This document shows positions 33,373 through 41,861 of a stretch of 64,000 nucleotides of DNA, piece by piece (positions within the stretch are counted from its first letter, which is position 1; each line of letters begins with the position of its first letter). Source of the DNA: Hahella sp. HNIBRBA332 (lineage in GTDB: Bacteria; Pseudomonadota; Gammaproteobacteria; Pseudomonadales; Oleiphilaceae); the NCBI RefSeq assembly GCF_030719035.1, contig NZ_CP132203.1, forward strand, positions 1,736,001 to 1,800,000, in the 5' to 3' direction. The translations under genes were made by a program, and so were the position numbers. The notes beneath the pieces were generated by a model. The model made no database searches and was not told the DNA's origin. It saw nothing but the letters and a program-made list of their open reading frames with translations.

Positions 33373-34752
33373 ATGGCTGTAAGCGTTTTTGATTTGCTCA
33401 AAATAGGCATTGGTCCTTCCAGTTCCCATACCGTGGGACCTATGAAGGCGGTGCGTCAATTCCTGCAGGGATTGCAGCGGGACAGCCTGCTGGAGCAGGT
33501 TATCACTATCAAGGCGGAATTATTTGGCTCTCTGGCCGCCACCGGTAAGGGGCACGGCTCCGACAAAGCGGTGATGCTGGGCCTAGAGGGAGAAACACCC
33601 GAGGACGTCGATACGGATGACGTGGAAGCGAAGATTGAACGTATTCGCACCCGTCGCCGCATCCGTCTGTTGGGGCTGCACGAAGTCGACTTCGTGGAGA
33701 AAGAACATCTGCTGATGAACAAGCGCGCGACCTTGCCTTATCACCCCAACGGCATGCGTTTTACGGCGTTTAATCATGGCGCGGTGGCTCTGCGTACGCG
33801 GACGTATTATTCCGTAGGCGGCGGCTTCGTTCTGGACGAGGACGCGGTGGGCGAAGACAAGATCGTTCCCGACACCACGCCGCTGCCATACGCTTTCCGC
33901 ACGGCGGCGCAGTTGCTGGAGCACTGTCGCGCCACGGGATACAGCATCAGCCGTATCATGATGGAGAACGAAAAGACCTGGCGCAGCGAAGAAGAAGTGC
34001 GCAAGGGGCTGCTGCGCATCTGGCAGGTAATGCAGGATTGCGTGGAGAACGGCTGCCGTAAAGAGGGCATTTTGCCTGGCGGTCTGAAAGTGAAGCGTCG
34101 TGCGGCGGAACTGCATCGCGCGCTGTCAAAGCGGCCGGAGTCCGCCATGAAGGATCCGCTGAACGTTCTCGACTGGGTGAATTTGTATGCGCTGGCGGTG
34201 AATGAAGAAAACGCTGCGGGCGGCAGAGTGGTGACGGCGCCGACGAACGGCGCGGCGGGCATTATTCCTGCAGTATTGCACTACTACGACCGGTTCGTTG
34301 GCGGCGCCAATGAAGACGGCATTGTGCGTTTTCTGCTGACAGCGGCCGCTATTGGCGTGCTGTACAAAGAAGGCGCTTCTATTTCCGGCGCCGAAGTCGG
34401 CTGTCAGGGTGAAGTGGGTGTGGCCTGCTCCATGGCGGCAGGCGCGTTGGCGGAGGTGCTCGGTGGAACGCCTCAGCAGGTGGAGAACGCCGCGGAAGTC
34501 GGCATGGAACATAACCTTGGCCTGACCTGCGATCCTATTGGCGGCTTGGTGCAGGTGCCCTGCATCGAGCGCAACGCCATGGGCTCGGTGAAAGCGATCA
34601 ACGCCGCGCGTATCGCGCTGCGGGGAGACGGAAGTCACTTCGTTTCCCTGGACAAGGTGATCAAAACCATGAAAGCCACCGGCGCTGACATGAAGACCAA
34701 ATATAAAGAGACCGCTCGCGGCGGCCTCGCGGTAAACGTAATCGAATGCTGA
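33373..34752 (+). CDS. sdaA: L-serine dehydratase (ammonia-lyase), single-chain type
   Basis: The product has 459 residues, the normal length of the fused alpha/beta iron-sulfur enzyme. The N-terminal KIGIGPSSSHTVGPMKA, the C-terminal GCQGEVGVACSMAAGAL and LTCDPIGGLVQVPC (cluster cysteines) are clear. It converts L-serine to pyruvate and ammonia using a [4Fe-4S] cluster. Its place between glyA and gcvT completes a glycine-to-serine-to-pyruvate route. The ribosome-binding site is weak (GTGATGATTT). Confidence 0.96.
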   Translation: MAVSVFDLLKIGIGPSSSHTVGPMKAVRQFLQGLQRDSLLEQVITIKAELFGSLAATGKGHGSDKAVMLGLEGETPEDVDTDDVEAKIERIRTRRRIRLLGLHEVDFVEKEHLLMNKRATLPYHPNGMRFTAFNHGAVALRTRTYYSVGGGFVLDEDAVGEDKIVPDTTPLPYAFRTAAQLLEHCRATGYSISRIMMENEKTWRSEEEVRKGLLRIWQVMQDCVENGCRKEGILPGGLKVKRRAAELHRALSKRPESAMKDPLNVLDWVNLYALAVNEENAAGGRVVTAPTNGAAGIIPAVLHYYDRFVGGANEDGIVRFLLTAAAIGVLYKEGASISGAEVGCQGEVGVACSMAAGALAEVLGGTPQQVENAAEVGMEHNLGLTCDPIGGLVQVPCIERNAMGSVKAINAARIALRGDGSHFVSLDKVIKTMKATGADMKTKYKETARGGLAVNVIEC

Positions 34753-34755
34753 TGC

Positions 34756-34775
34756 GCCGGTCCTTCGGGACCGGC
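34756..34775 (+). terminator. UUCG-capped hairpin after sdaA
   Basis: GCCGGTCC and GGACCGGC form a perfect 8-bp stem closed by a TTCG tetraloop, four bases after the sdaA stop. It is very stable but lacks a following T-run, so it may serve as an mRNA-stability element or partial terminator before gcvT. Confidence 0.6.
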
Positions 34776-34841
34776 TTCGGCGACCATAGAATTTCATGCG
34801 AACAATGGCGTCCCCAGTGACGCCTTTAGGGAGACGAAGCA

Positions 34842-35972
34842 ATGGCTGAAAGTCAGAACAACGCCGAAATGGCGAAAACCCCGTTGTATGATCTGCACGT
34901 GGAGTGCGGGGCGAAGATGGTTGAATTCGCAGGCTACGCCATGCCGGTGACATTCCCCGCAGGCATTATCAAAGAACATTTGCACACCCGCGCCAAGGCC
35001 GGTCTGTTCGACGTCTCCCACATGGGGCAGGTGCGTCTCAAAGGCGCTGGCGCGGCGGAAGCGCTGGAAGCGCTGGTTCCCGGCGATATCGTTGGTCTGG
35101 AGAAGGGCGCGCAGCGCTACACGCTGTTCACCAATGACAAGGGCGGCATCCTGGACGACCTGATGGTCACCAACACTGGCGAAGATCTGTTCCTGGTGGT
35201 TAACGCCGCCTGTAAAGAGCAGGATATCGCGCATCTCCGCAAACACCTTGGCGACAAGGTGGAAATCGAAGTGCTGGAAGACCGCGCGCTGTTGGCGTTG
35301 CAAGGTCCGGCTGCGGCGGGCGTGATGGAAGAACTGGCTCCGGAACTGACCAAGCTGGTTTTCATGACTGGCGCGTGGGCGACCTTGGACGGCGCTGAGT
35401 GTTTTGTTACTCGTTCCGGCTATACCGGCGAAGACGGCTACGAAATCTCCGTCCCTGCGGATCGTGCGGAGGCGCTGGCGCGCAAATTACTGGCGCACCC
35501 GGACGTCGAGGCTATCGGCCTGGGCGCGAGAGATTCTCTGCGTCTGGAAGCCGGCCTGTGTCTGTATGGCCATGACCTGGACACGGACACCAACCTGGTG
35601 GCGGCGAACCTGAAGTGGGTGCTGTCCAAGCCGCGTCGCGCCGATGGCGAACGCGCAGGCGGTTTCCCTGGCGCGGATGTGACCCTGAGTGAATTCGCGG
35701 AAGGCTCTCCTCGCAAGCGCGTTGGTTTGGCTCCGCAAGGTCGGGCCCCAGTGCGTGAAGGCGTTGAGATTGTCAATGCGGAAGGGCAGGTGGTTGGCGT
35801 TGTGACCAGCGGCGGCTACGGTCCCAGCGTTGAGAAACCGGTGGCGATGGGCTACGTCAAAGCTGACTGTTCCGCCATGGGAACGGAGCTGAAAGCGATC
35901 GTGCGCGGTAAAGAAGTGCCGGTGACTGTCGTGTCTGCGACTTTCGTTGAGCACCGCTACTACAGAGGCTGA
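34842..35972 (+). CDS. gcvT: Aminomethyltransferase, glycine cleavage T protein
   Basis: The product has 376 residues. GGGAGA precedes the ATG. Motifs: KTPLYDLHVECGAKMVEFAG, FDVSHMGQV (catalytic-Asp region), YTLFTNDKGGILDDLMV, SRSGYTGEDGYEISV-like YTGEDGYE, and C-terminal GYGPSVEKPVAMGYV. It moves the C1 unit from GcvH to THF, releasing ammonia. Placing gcvT last, behind glyA and sdaA, is unusual compared with the E. coli gcvTHP order. Its stop overlaps the convergent gene by 13 bases. Confidence 0.97.
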   Translation: MAESQNNAEMAKTPLYDLHVECGAKMVEFAGYAMPVTFPAGIIKEHLHTRAKAGLFDVSHMGQVRLKGAGAAEALEALVPGDIVGLEKGAQRYTLFTNDKGGILDDLMVTNTGEDLFLVVNAACKEQDIAHLRKHLGDKVEIEVLEDRALLALQGPAAAGVMEELAPELTKLVFMTGAWATLDGAECFVTRSGYTGEDGYEISVPADRAEALARKLLAHPDVEAIGLGARDSLRLEAGLCLYGHDLDTDTNLVAANLKWVLSKPRRADGERAGGFPGADVTLSEFAEGSPRKRVGLAPQGRAPVREGVEIVNAEGQVVGVVTSGGYGPSVEKPVAMGYVKADCSAMGTELKAIVRGKEVPVTVVSATFVEHRYYRG

Positions 35973-36838
35973 TTCGCCACGGTAGCGCATGCGGGCGGGC
36001 AGAGAGCGGCGGGAGCCGCTTTCGCCCGCTTGGTTTCTTCCGCCGTAACGCGCCCCATATAGCGGGCGAAAACCTGTTTGTAATCCTCACTGCCTTTGAG
36101 CTGTCTGATTTTTTGCGTCACCATCTCCCTCAAGTCAGGGCTTGCCTGCTTACTCATGCTGAGATAAATATCGTAAGGCGGTATCACCGCGTCCATGTTG
36201 AGGAAGTGATAGCAATCCGATGAGGCCTCGTTTTCCTGCGCCAGGTTGTAGCGCAAACGAATTTCCATCTCCACAAATCCGTCCACGCGCCCGGCCGCCG
36301 CTAAACGAAAGCCTTGTTCATATTTTTCCACGCTTGTCAGCGTCAAGGCCCCGCGCTCTTCCAGTAAACGCAGTTCGGGGTAGCTGAAGTTATCGAGGAT
36401 AGCCAGAGTCATACCCAGTAAATCGGTTTCCGTATCGATAAGCCTGGGTTGGCTATGACAGGTGAGCAAGGCGTGGTTGACGGTGAATAGTGGCTCATCC
36501 ACAAAGTCTCCGACATCCGCCAATGAATTCCACACTTTGGCGTCGTAAGTCAGCCAAACCGACTGGGTGTCTTCTCTGATAATCCGGTGCAAACGGTTGA
36601 CCGGCAGAGGTTTGGGGATCACGCGCAGTGGCGTGTCGCGAAAGATGATTTCCACCAGATCGGTAATAAGACCGCCGTTACTGACGCCCTCGGAAGCAAT
36701 CTGAAATGGGCTGGCCAGATCCTCAACGATGTAATAGGTGATTTCACCCGAGGGCGGCGGCTCAGCCTGAGAATGTAGTGAGAAGGAAGCCAGCAAACAG
36801 TTTAGAGACGCCAACAGAACGAGCTTGGGTGCGAACAT
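35960..36838 (-). CDS. Periplasmic solute-binding-like protein (family 3 type)
   Basis: The product has 292 residues with a signal peptide (LLASLNCLLASFSLHSQAEP). The pattern ITYYIVEDLASPFQIASEG, RVIPKPLPVNRLHRII, LLGMTLAILDNFSYPEL and AAGRVDGFVEMEIRL follows the SBP_bac_3 fold. There is no ABC transporter nearby, so it may be an orphan sensory or scavenging binding protein, as is common in marine gammaproteobacteria. The C-terminus is Ala/Pro/Cys-rich. It is convergent with, and overlaps, gcvT. Confidence 0.8.
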   Translation of the reverse strand: MFAPKLVLLASLNCLLASFSLHSQAEPPPSGEITYYIVEDLASPFQIASEGVSNGGLITDLVEIIFRDTPLRVIPKPLPVNRLHRIIREDTQSVWLTYDAKVWNSLADVGDFVDEPLFTVNHALLTCHSQPRLIDTETDLLGMTLAILDNFSYPELRLLEERGALTLTSVEKYEQGFRLAAAGRVDGFVEMEIRLRYNLAQENEASSDCYHFLNMDAVIPPYDIYLSMSKQASPDLREMVTQKIRQLKGSEDYKQVFARYMGRVTAEETKRAKAAPAALCPPACATVANQPL

Positions 36839-37237
36839 CTTTGGTACCGGCTAACGCGCTTTAAAATCTGTGGGAGAGCAATTGGTTTTGATTTGAAAAG
36901 ACCAAGGCGTCTCAATGCATTGTTTGATAATAGAGTTAGCATAGCCCACTCAAAGGGCAATTGGGAGGTGGAATATCGCCAATACAGCAGGAGGCTGTGC
37001 GCAGCCTCCGACCGAGCTTGTCGTTGCGAGGAGCGAATAGGTATCATTGGCCGACCTGAAGCGCGCGGCGTCTGGCCGCTTCAGATTGTATACAGCGCAA
37101 GAAAATGACAAACAGGGAGCCGTGGGACGACGGACTCACCTGATGACTGACACGAGCCAGAGGAACCGCTTTGAAATTACACATCGCTGAATCTTATTCG
37201 TCGCAGGGGGCGTCGAATAACGTCAGAGCAGGGTTGC
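36839..37237. other. Intergenic region with two inverted repeats
   Basis: About 400 bases. GGAGGCTG (36990-36997) pairs with CAGCCTCC (37002-37009) around TGCG, and CTGAAGCG (37056-37063) pairs with CGCTTCAG (37077-37084). No ORF here has a ribosome-binding site. Both inverted repeats lie upstream of the DUF2868/DUF3482 pair and downstream of the start of the divergent gene. Confidence 0.55.
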
Positions 37238-38683
37238 ATGATGCCGGATAAGTTCAACGACCGGCTGCAGGCTGAAGCGATTCGGCATATTCAGGAAAAC
37301 GAGGCGTATGCGGAGCTTTCGCTGCGCGAGCCTGCGCATACTTCGGGACAGGGTCTGGAGCAGCATGTATTGGACCGGGCCCGGCAGATGGGGGAAGGCG
37401 TTGCTTTGCGTCCTCGCCTGCAAAAGACGGCGGAGGCGGCGAAAAAAGTCGCCTTTGCCGCAATGGCGCTGTTGTTTTGCCTTGGCGCATTGGCGGCCCG
37501 GCAGGCCTTTGACGGCGCACAGCAAGGCAGTGTGAATTTCTTCTGGTTGTTACTGGCGCTGTTAGGCGTCAACACGCTGATGCTGGCGTTGTGGGCGGGC
37601 GGCATGGCGCTGGCGTCGCGCAAGGCTAAAACAGGTATGCTCGGCCAGACGTTGGAGTGGACGGTGGCCTACTGGATGGCCAGGCTGGGCGGCAAGAACG
37701 GCGCAGACGCCGCTGCGGCGCAGGCATGGTTCGCCGTCATGAACGCCGGGGCGTTGGGTCGCTGGAACCTCAGTCGGCTGTCTCATGCGTTATGGCTGTC
37801 CTATTTGCTGGGTGGATCGACCATGATTCTGCTCATGCTGGCCGCTCGTCAGTATGACTTTATTTGGGAAACCACCATCCTGTCCGAATCTTCATTCCAA
37901 GCTCTGACTCAAGGTCTCGCGGTGTTGCCGCAATGGCTTGGTTTCTCTTCGCCGACGTCAGAGCAAATCGCCGCCAGTCGTATTGGCGGCTCGCCAGCTG
38001 ACGCTGAAGCGGCGCGTCAGGCGTGGTCAGGCTTGCTGCTGGGCGCTATGTTGACCTATGGAATCATCCCCCGTCTCTTATTGCTGGCGGCGTCCTGGGT
38101 GGCGTACGGACGTGCGCGCGCCGCTTTTCGCCTGAATCTGGCGCGCCCTTACTATGTCCGTTTGAAACAGAGGCTGATTCCGGCCACGCGAGTGCTGGGC
38201 GTGGTGGATGCGGATGACGGCGCCCGTCCTCAGACGGGCCCTGAGCCTCAACAGGCGCGTGAGGAAACCCCACCGACCCAAAGCTACTGGCTTGGGGTGG
38301 AATTGGACAACGCGCACATGGCGGCGGGGGAGAGTGTTCCCGTGGCGTTTAATCTGGGCAATGTACTGGATCGGGAAGGGCAGCATACTGCGCTGCAGCG
38401 CGCCCAGACGCTGAAACAGGCGCCATTGGTGGCTGCGGTGTCGCTGCAACGCTCCCCGGATCGCGGTTTGAAGCGGTTTCTGGCGCAACTGACGGAAGGG
38501 CGCAAATCACTGACATGGCTTGAGTTGTGCGAAACGGCGGGATATTTCGATCAGGACGAGCAGGGACGCGACATACGCATCTGCGACTGGCACCAATTAG
38601 CGGCGGAATGCGGGATAGAACCGCAACGGGTGGTGCACCGGGTGATCGGGACGCATTCCGAAGGGGAGATGAAACATGGATAA
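37238..38683 (+). CDS. DUF2868 membrane protein
   Basis: The product has 481 residues. Four hydrophobic segments are visible near residues 72-88 (VAFAAMALLFCLGALAA), 98-125 (FFWLLLALLGVNTLMLAL), 188-203 (LWLSYLLGGSTMILLML) and 266-285 (LLLGAMLTYGIIPRLLLLAA). The soluble C-terminal ~160 residues follow. DUF2868 proteins are regularly encoded directly before a GTPase with DUF3482, as here, with stop and start overlapping by eight bases. Together they probably form a membrane-associated GTPase module of unknown purpose. Confidence 0.88.
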   Translation: MMPDKFNDRLQAEAIRHIQENEAYAELSLREPAHTSGQGLEQHVLDRARQMGEGVALRPRLQKTAEAAKKVAFAAMALLFCLGALAARQAFDGAQQGSVNFFWLLLALLGVNTLMLALWAGGMALASRKAKTGMLGQTLEWTVAYWMARLGGKNGADAAAAQAWFAVMNAGALGRWNLSRLSHALWLSYLLGGSTMILLMLAARQYDFIWETTILSESSFQALTQGLAVLPQWLGFSSPTSEQIAASRIGGSPADAEAARQAWSGLLLGAMLTYGIIPRLLLLAASWVAYGRARAAFRLNLARPYYVRLKQRLIPATRVLGVVDADDGARPQTGPEPQQAREETPPTQSYWLGVELDNAHMAAGESVPVAFNLGNVLDREGQHTALQRAQTLKQAPLVAAVSLQRSPDRGLKRFLAQLTEGRKSLTWLELCETAGYFDQDEQGRDIRICDWHQLAAECGIEPQRVVHRVIGTHSEGEMKHG

Positions 38684-40091
38684 TGCGACACCGTCCAAAG
38701 CGCGCGCCGGCATCGGCGGCGACCCGATTTCCGTGGCGGTGGTCGGTCACACCAACGCAGGTAAAACCTCCCTCATGCGCACCTTGCTGCGCGATCTGAA
38801 ATTCGGGGTTATCTCCAATCACCCCGGCGCCACCCGGCATGTGGAGGCTGGCCAGATCCTGGTCAACGAAACGCCAGTCATCACTCTGTTCGACACGCCG
38901 GGGCTGGAGGATTCCATTGAGCTGCTGGAAGCGCTGGAACAATTACGCCCGGAGCAGGATAACGGTCTGGGACGGCTGCGCGCCTTTATCCAGGATCTGG
39001 ATCGCTATCCGCAGTTCTCGCAAGAAGCCAAGGTGATCCGGCAGTTGTTGCAGGACGAGCTGATCTTCTATGTCGTGGATGTCCGTGAGCCGGTGCTCGG
39101 TAAATATCGGGATGAGCTGAAAGTGCTGAGTTTTGCTGCGCGCCCGGTGATCCCCGTGCTGAACTTTATCGCCGCGCCACGCTCCAATCTGGCGCAGTGG
39201 CGTGAGCAACTGGCGGCGTTGAACCTGCACGCCCAGGTGGAGTTCGACACGGTCGCCTTCAATTTTGAGGACGAGAAGCGTCTTTACCAGAAGATGCAGG
39301 CGCTGATGGCCGCCCGCTATGACGACCTGCAGCAGCTTATCGAAGAGCGGCAGAAGCAATGGGACTCCCAGATGGACAGCGCCGCGCAGCGCATCGCCGC
39401 CTTGTGGACGGACGTGGCCAGTTTTCGTCTGATGACGACGAATGAGGAAGCGGAAATTCAGACTGCGGCGGAGCGGATGCAGGATCAGGTGCGTAAGGCG
39501 GAGTCAGACTGCGTCGCCGACCTGCTGCAGATCTTTCGCTTCGCCGACGAGGATGTGACGATCGCCGCCTTGCCGGTACGCGATGGCGAATGGGAGCTGG
39601 ATTTGTTTGATCCGGACAATATGAAGCGCATGGGCGTAGAGGCGGGTAGCGGCGCGGCCGCCGGCGCAGCGGTAGGCGTTGGCGTGGATCTGATGGCCGG
39701 CGGCGTTACGCTGGGCGCTGCGGCGGCGCTGGGCGCCCTGGCGGGGGTCGTATGGCAGACCGGACGCCGTTATCGCGAAGATTTGACCGCGGCGATACGT
39801 AAACAACGCAAGTTGTGCGTCGACGAATCCACCCTCAAAGTATTGTGGCTGCGGCAACAGTATTTATTCGAAGCGCTGCAAAAGCGGGGACATGCGTCTC
39901 AACAGCCGATGGCCCTGGCGGACGGCGGATCGCCGGAATTGCCGGGAGACTGGTCGCGCTGGTTGCGCAAGGCGCGGAGCAACCCGGAATGGTCCAGTCT
40001 GCGTCCCGGTTGCGACCTGGACGACCAAGAGCGAGTGGCGTTTATCAAGACAATAGGTTCTAATTTACCGGGTGTTCTGGTAAAAAGTTGA
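38676..40091 (+). CDS. GTPase with DUF3482 domain
   Basis: The product has 471 residues. GGGGAG lies upstream of the ATG. G-motifs: Walker A GHTNAGKTSLMR, G2 with the conserved Thr in GATRHVEAG, G3 DTPGLED, and NF/PVLNFIAAP in place of a typical NKxD. The C-terminal half (DUF3482) contains a Gly/Ala-rich hydrophobic segment near residues 325-360 (GAAAGAAVGVGVDLMAGGVT), suited to membrane contact. It overlaps the DUF2868 gene, its usual partner. Its cellular role is not known. Confidence 0.9.
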   Translation: MDNATPSKARAGIGGDPISVAVVGHTNAGKTSLMRTLLRDLKFGVISNHPGATRHVEAGQILVNETPVITLFDTPGLEDSIELLEALEQLRPEQDNGLGRLRAFIQDLDRYPQFSQEAKVIRQLLQDELIFYVVDVREPVLGKYRDELKVLSFAARPVIPVLNFIAAPRSNLAQWREQLAALNLHAQVEFDTVAFNFEDEKRLYQKMQALMAARYDDLQQLIEERQKQWDSQMDSAAQRIAALWTDVASFRLMTTNEEAEIQTAAERMQDQVRKAESDCVADLLQIFRFADEDVTIAALPVRDGEWELDLFDPDNMKRMGVEAGSGAAAGAAVGVGVDLMAGGVTLGAAAALGALAGVVWQTGRRYREDLTAAIRKQRKLCVDESTLKVLWLRQQYLFEALQKRGHASQQPMALADGGSPELPGDWSRWLRKARSNPEWSSLRPGCDLDDQERVAFIKTIGSNLPGVLVKS

Positions 40092-40141
40092 AAAACTTTT
40101 TAGTAAAACACTCTAACATTCTGAAAAATATGGAAGAGAAG

Positions 40142-40462
40142 ATGAGAAAAGCAACGTTAGTATTGATTGCGACAACCTTAATGGCCTCCGGGTGTTCGTG
40201 GGTTTCTCTGACGCCGGAAGGCGAAACCGTCAAGGTGGCCAAGAGAAATGAGGTGGCGAACTGCCAGAAGCTGGGCACGACTACCTCCAATGGCGTCAGC
40301 CGCGTGGGCATACTGAGCCGCGATGAGAAGGTTATTTTCGAAGAGTTGTCTACTTTGGCGCGTAACGAAGCGGCGGCTCTGGGCGGCAATACCGTCGTTC
40401 CTGATAGTGAAATCTCCATCGACGGACGTCAGCGTTTCGCTATCTATCAGTGCCCTTACTGA
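40142..40462 (+). CDS. Small lipoprotein, DUF4156-like
   Basis: The product has 106 residues from the ATG at 40142, which gives a good lipoprotein signal (LVLIATTLMASGCSW) with lipobox Cys near residue 19. An ATG at 40088 would place extra residues before the signal. The body (VANCQKLGTTTSNG, LSTLARNEAAALGGNTVV) matches the DUF4156 pattern of small enterobacterial-like lipoproteins. Function unknown. Confidence 0.75.
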   Translation: MRKATLVLIATTLMASGCSWVSLTPEGETVKVAKRNEVANCQKLGTTTSNGVSRVGILSRDEKVIFEELSTLARNEAAALGGNTVVPDSEISIDGRQRFAIYQCPY

Positions 40463-40540
40463 TCTGTATTCTGACGTCGGTTGCAGAACGAGCGGCGTCC
40501 GGCGGGCTTTGAGCGGATGATTCCGCCTGGATTGTGTCTT

Positions 40541-41122
40541 ATGAACCTCAGCGGCGTTAAAGGATTTATCTTCGATCTGGACGGCACCTTGGTGGATTCC
40601 CGTCTGGACTTTGACGCCATGCGGCGGGAACTGGGTTTTCCTGAGGGAAAGCCCATTCTTGAGCACTTGGATACGCTGGATGATCCTGACGCCGTCGCCA
40701 GGGCCTGGACGGTGGTGGAAGCCCATGAAATCGCTGGCGCGCGCGCGGCTACCTGGATGCCGGGCGCGAAAGAACTGTTGATGTCGCTGCGGGAGCTGGA
40801 TATTCCCGTGGCGATCCTGACCCGCAATATGCGTGAAGCAACCCGTATCGCCATTGAGGCGCTGGGCATTCCCGTTGAGCTGGCGCTAACCCGTGAAGAC
40901 TGCAAGCCCAAGCCGCACCCTGAAGGACTGTTGCGTATCGCCGAAACCTGGGGGCTGGCCTGCGGTGAGCTGATCTATGTCGGCGATTATATTTTTGACC
41001 TGCAGGCGGCCCGTAACGCCAACATGATCGCCTGTCTTTATCTGAACGAACGTAACCACATCTACCAGGAACACGCAGACTGCGTGATCCGCGCCTTTGA
41101 CGAGTTATCCCCCCGGCGCTGA
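40541..41122 (+). CDS. HAD-superfamily phosphatase, phosphoglycolate-phosphatase-like
   Basis: The product has 193 residues. The start at 40541 puts the catalytic motif FIFDLDGTLVDS close to the N-terminus, as in the family. Earlier in-frame starts (TTG 40481, ATG 40517) lack a ribosome-binding site. Motif II is in VAILTRNM, and motifs III/IV in KPKPHPEGLL and YVGDYIFDLQAA. The short helical cap between residues ~20 and 80 suits a small phosphatase. The substrate cannot be told from the sequence. Confidence 0.85.
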   Translation: MNLSGVKGFIFDLDGTLVDSRLDFDAMRRELGFPEGKPILEHLDTLDDPDAVARAWTVVEAHEIAGARAATWMPGAKELLMSLRELDIPVAILTRNMREATRIAIEALGIPVELALTREDCKPKPHPEGLLRIAETWGLACGELIYVGDYIFDLQAARNANMIACLYLNERNHIYQEHADCVIRAFDELSPRR

Positions 41123-41390
41123 CTCCCCCAAAAGATGCTCTCCTCAGGTAATGACGGACTGGTCTTCCTGACGCCAGGCATTATTTTTTGTTTAACCCGC
41201 TCGTGGCGCGCCGCTTTCGTCGCCAGTAACGCCATGACGTCTCACGATCATTATGGTCCGCTTCGCACCGGGCTTCAGCGTCTCCCGCTCCTTTTCCAAT
41301 CCCATAACCGCTCTAAATAGGCGCGCCCCGAGTTTGGTAATTACGCCTGGAGAGGTCTATTGTTGATATGACAGTGCAGGGAGAATTGCT

Positions 41391-41861
41391 ATGCAAGGCG
41401 GGGAGGACATTCAGCTGCTTGTCTTTCGTTTGGACGAGAGGCCTTATGCAGTTGAATTGGCGCGAGTCAGGAAAGTGTTCAGAGCGGCGGCGATCAATCC
41501 GTTGCCGTCAGGGCCAAGGGTGATATGCGGCGTATTGAATATGCGCGGGCGGCCGGTGCCGGTGGCGGATTTGCGATTGCGCCTGGGATTGCCTCCACGC
41601 GCCACAGCGCTGGAAGACCGCTTCCTGTGGGTGCGCGCCGACGCCATGGATCTGATTCTGATCTGCGATAGCGTTGACGGCGTCAGCATATTTCCACGCT
41701 CCACTATGTTGGACGGCGCTGAGATTCCCGAACGACCGCCAATGCTGAAGGGCGTGGTCTGTCTGCCTGATGGCGTGCTTTACATCAACGACCCCGACAC
41801 CTTGCTCAACCTCAGGGAAAAAGAGGAACTGGCGTATGCGCTCGCTGAGCATGATGAGTGA
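41391..41861 (+). CDS. CheW-type coupling protein (WspB-like)
   Basis: The product has 156 residues, with GGGAGA upstream of the ATG. It is a single CheW domain: LLVFRLDERPYAVELARVRKVF at the start, GVLNMRGRPVPVADLRLRLG in the middle and LKGVVCLPDGVLYIND near the end. It opens a seven-gene operon whose domain content matches the Wsp surface-sensing system. It would link the membrane receptor to the CheA-like kinase. Its 3' end overlaps the cheR-like gene. Confidence 0.88.
   Translation: MQGGEDIQLLVFRLDERPYAVELARVRKVFRAAAINPLPSGPRVICGVLNMRGRPVPVADLRLRLGLPPRATALEDRFLWVRADAMDLILICDSVDGVSIFPRSTMLDGAEIPERPPMLKGVVCLPDGVLYINDPDTLLNLREKEELAYALAEHDE

Noticed and set aside
36893..37108. Plus-strand ORF of 71 codons in the gap before the DUF2868 gene
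   Set aside because: It has no ribosome-binding site or family resemblance and overlaps two inverted repeats.
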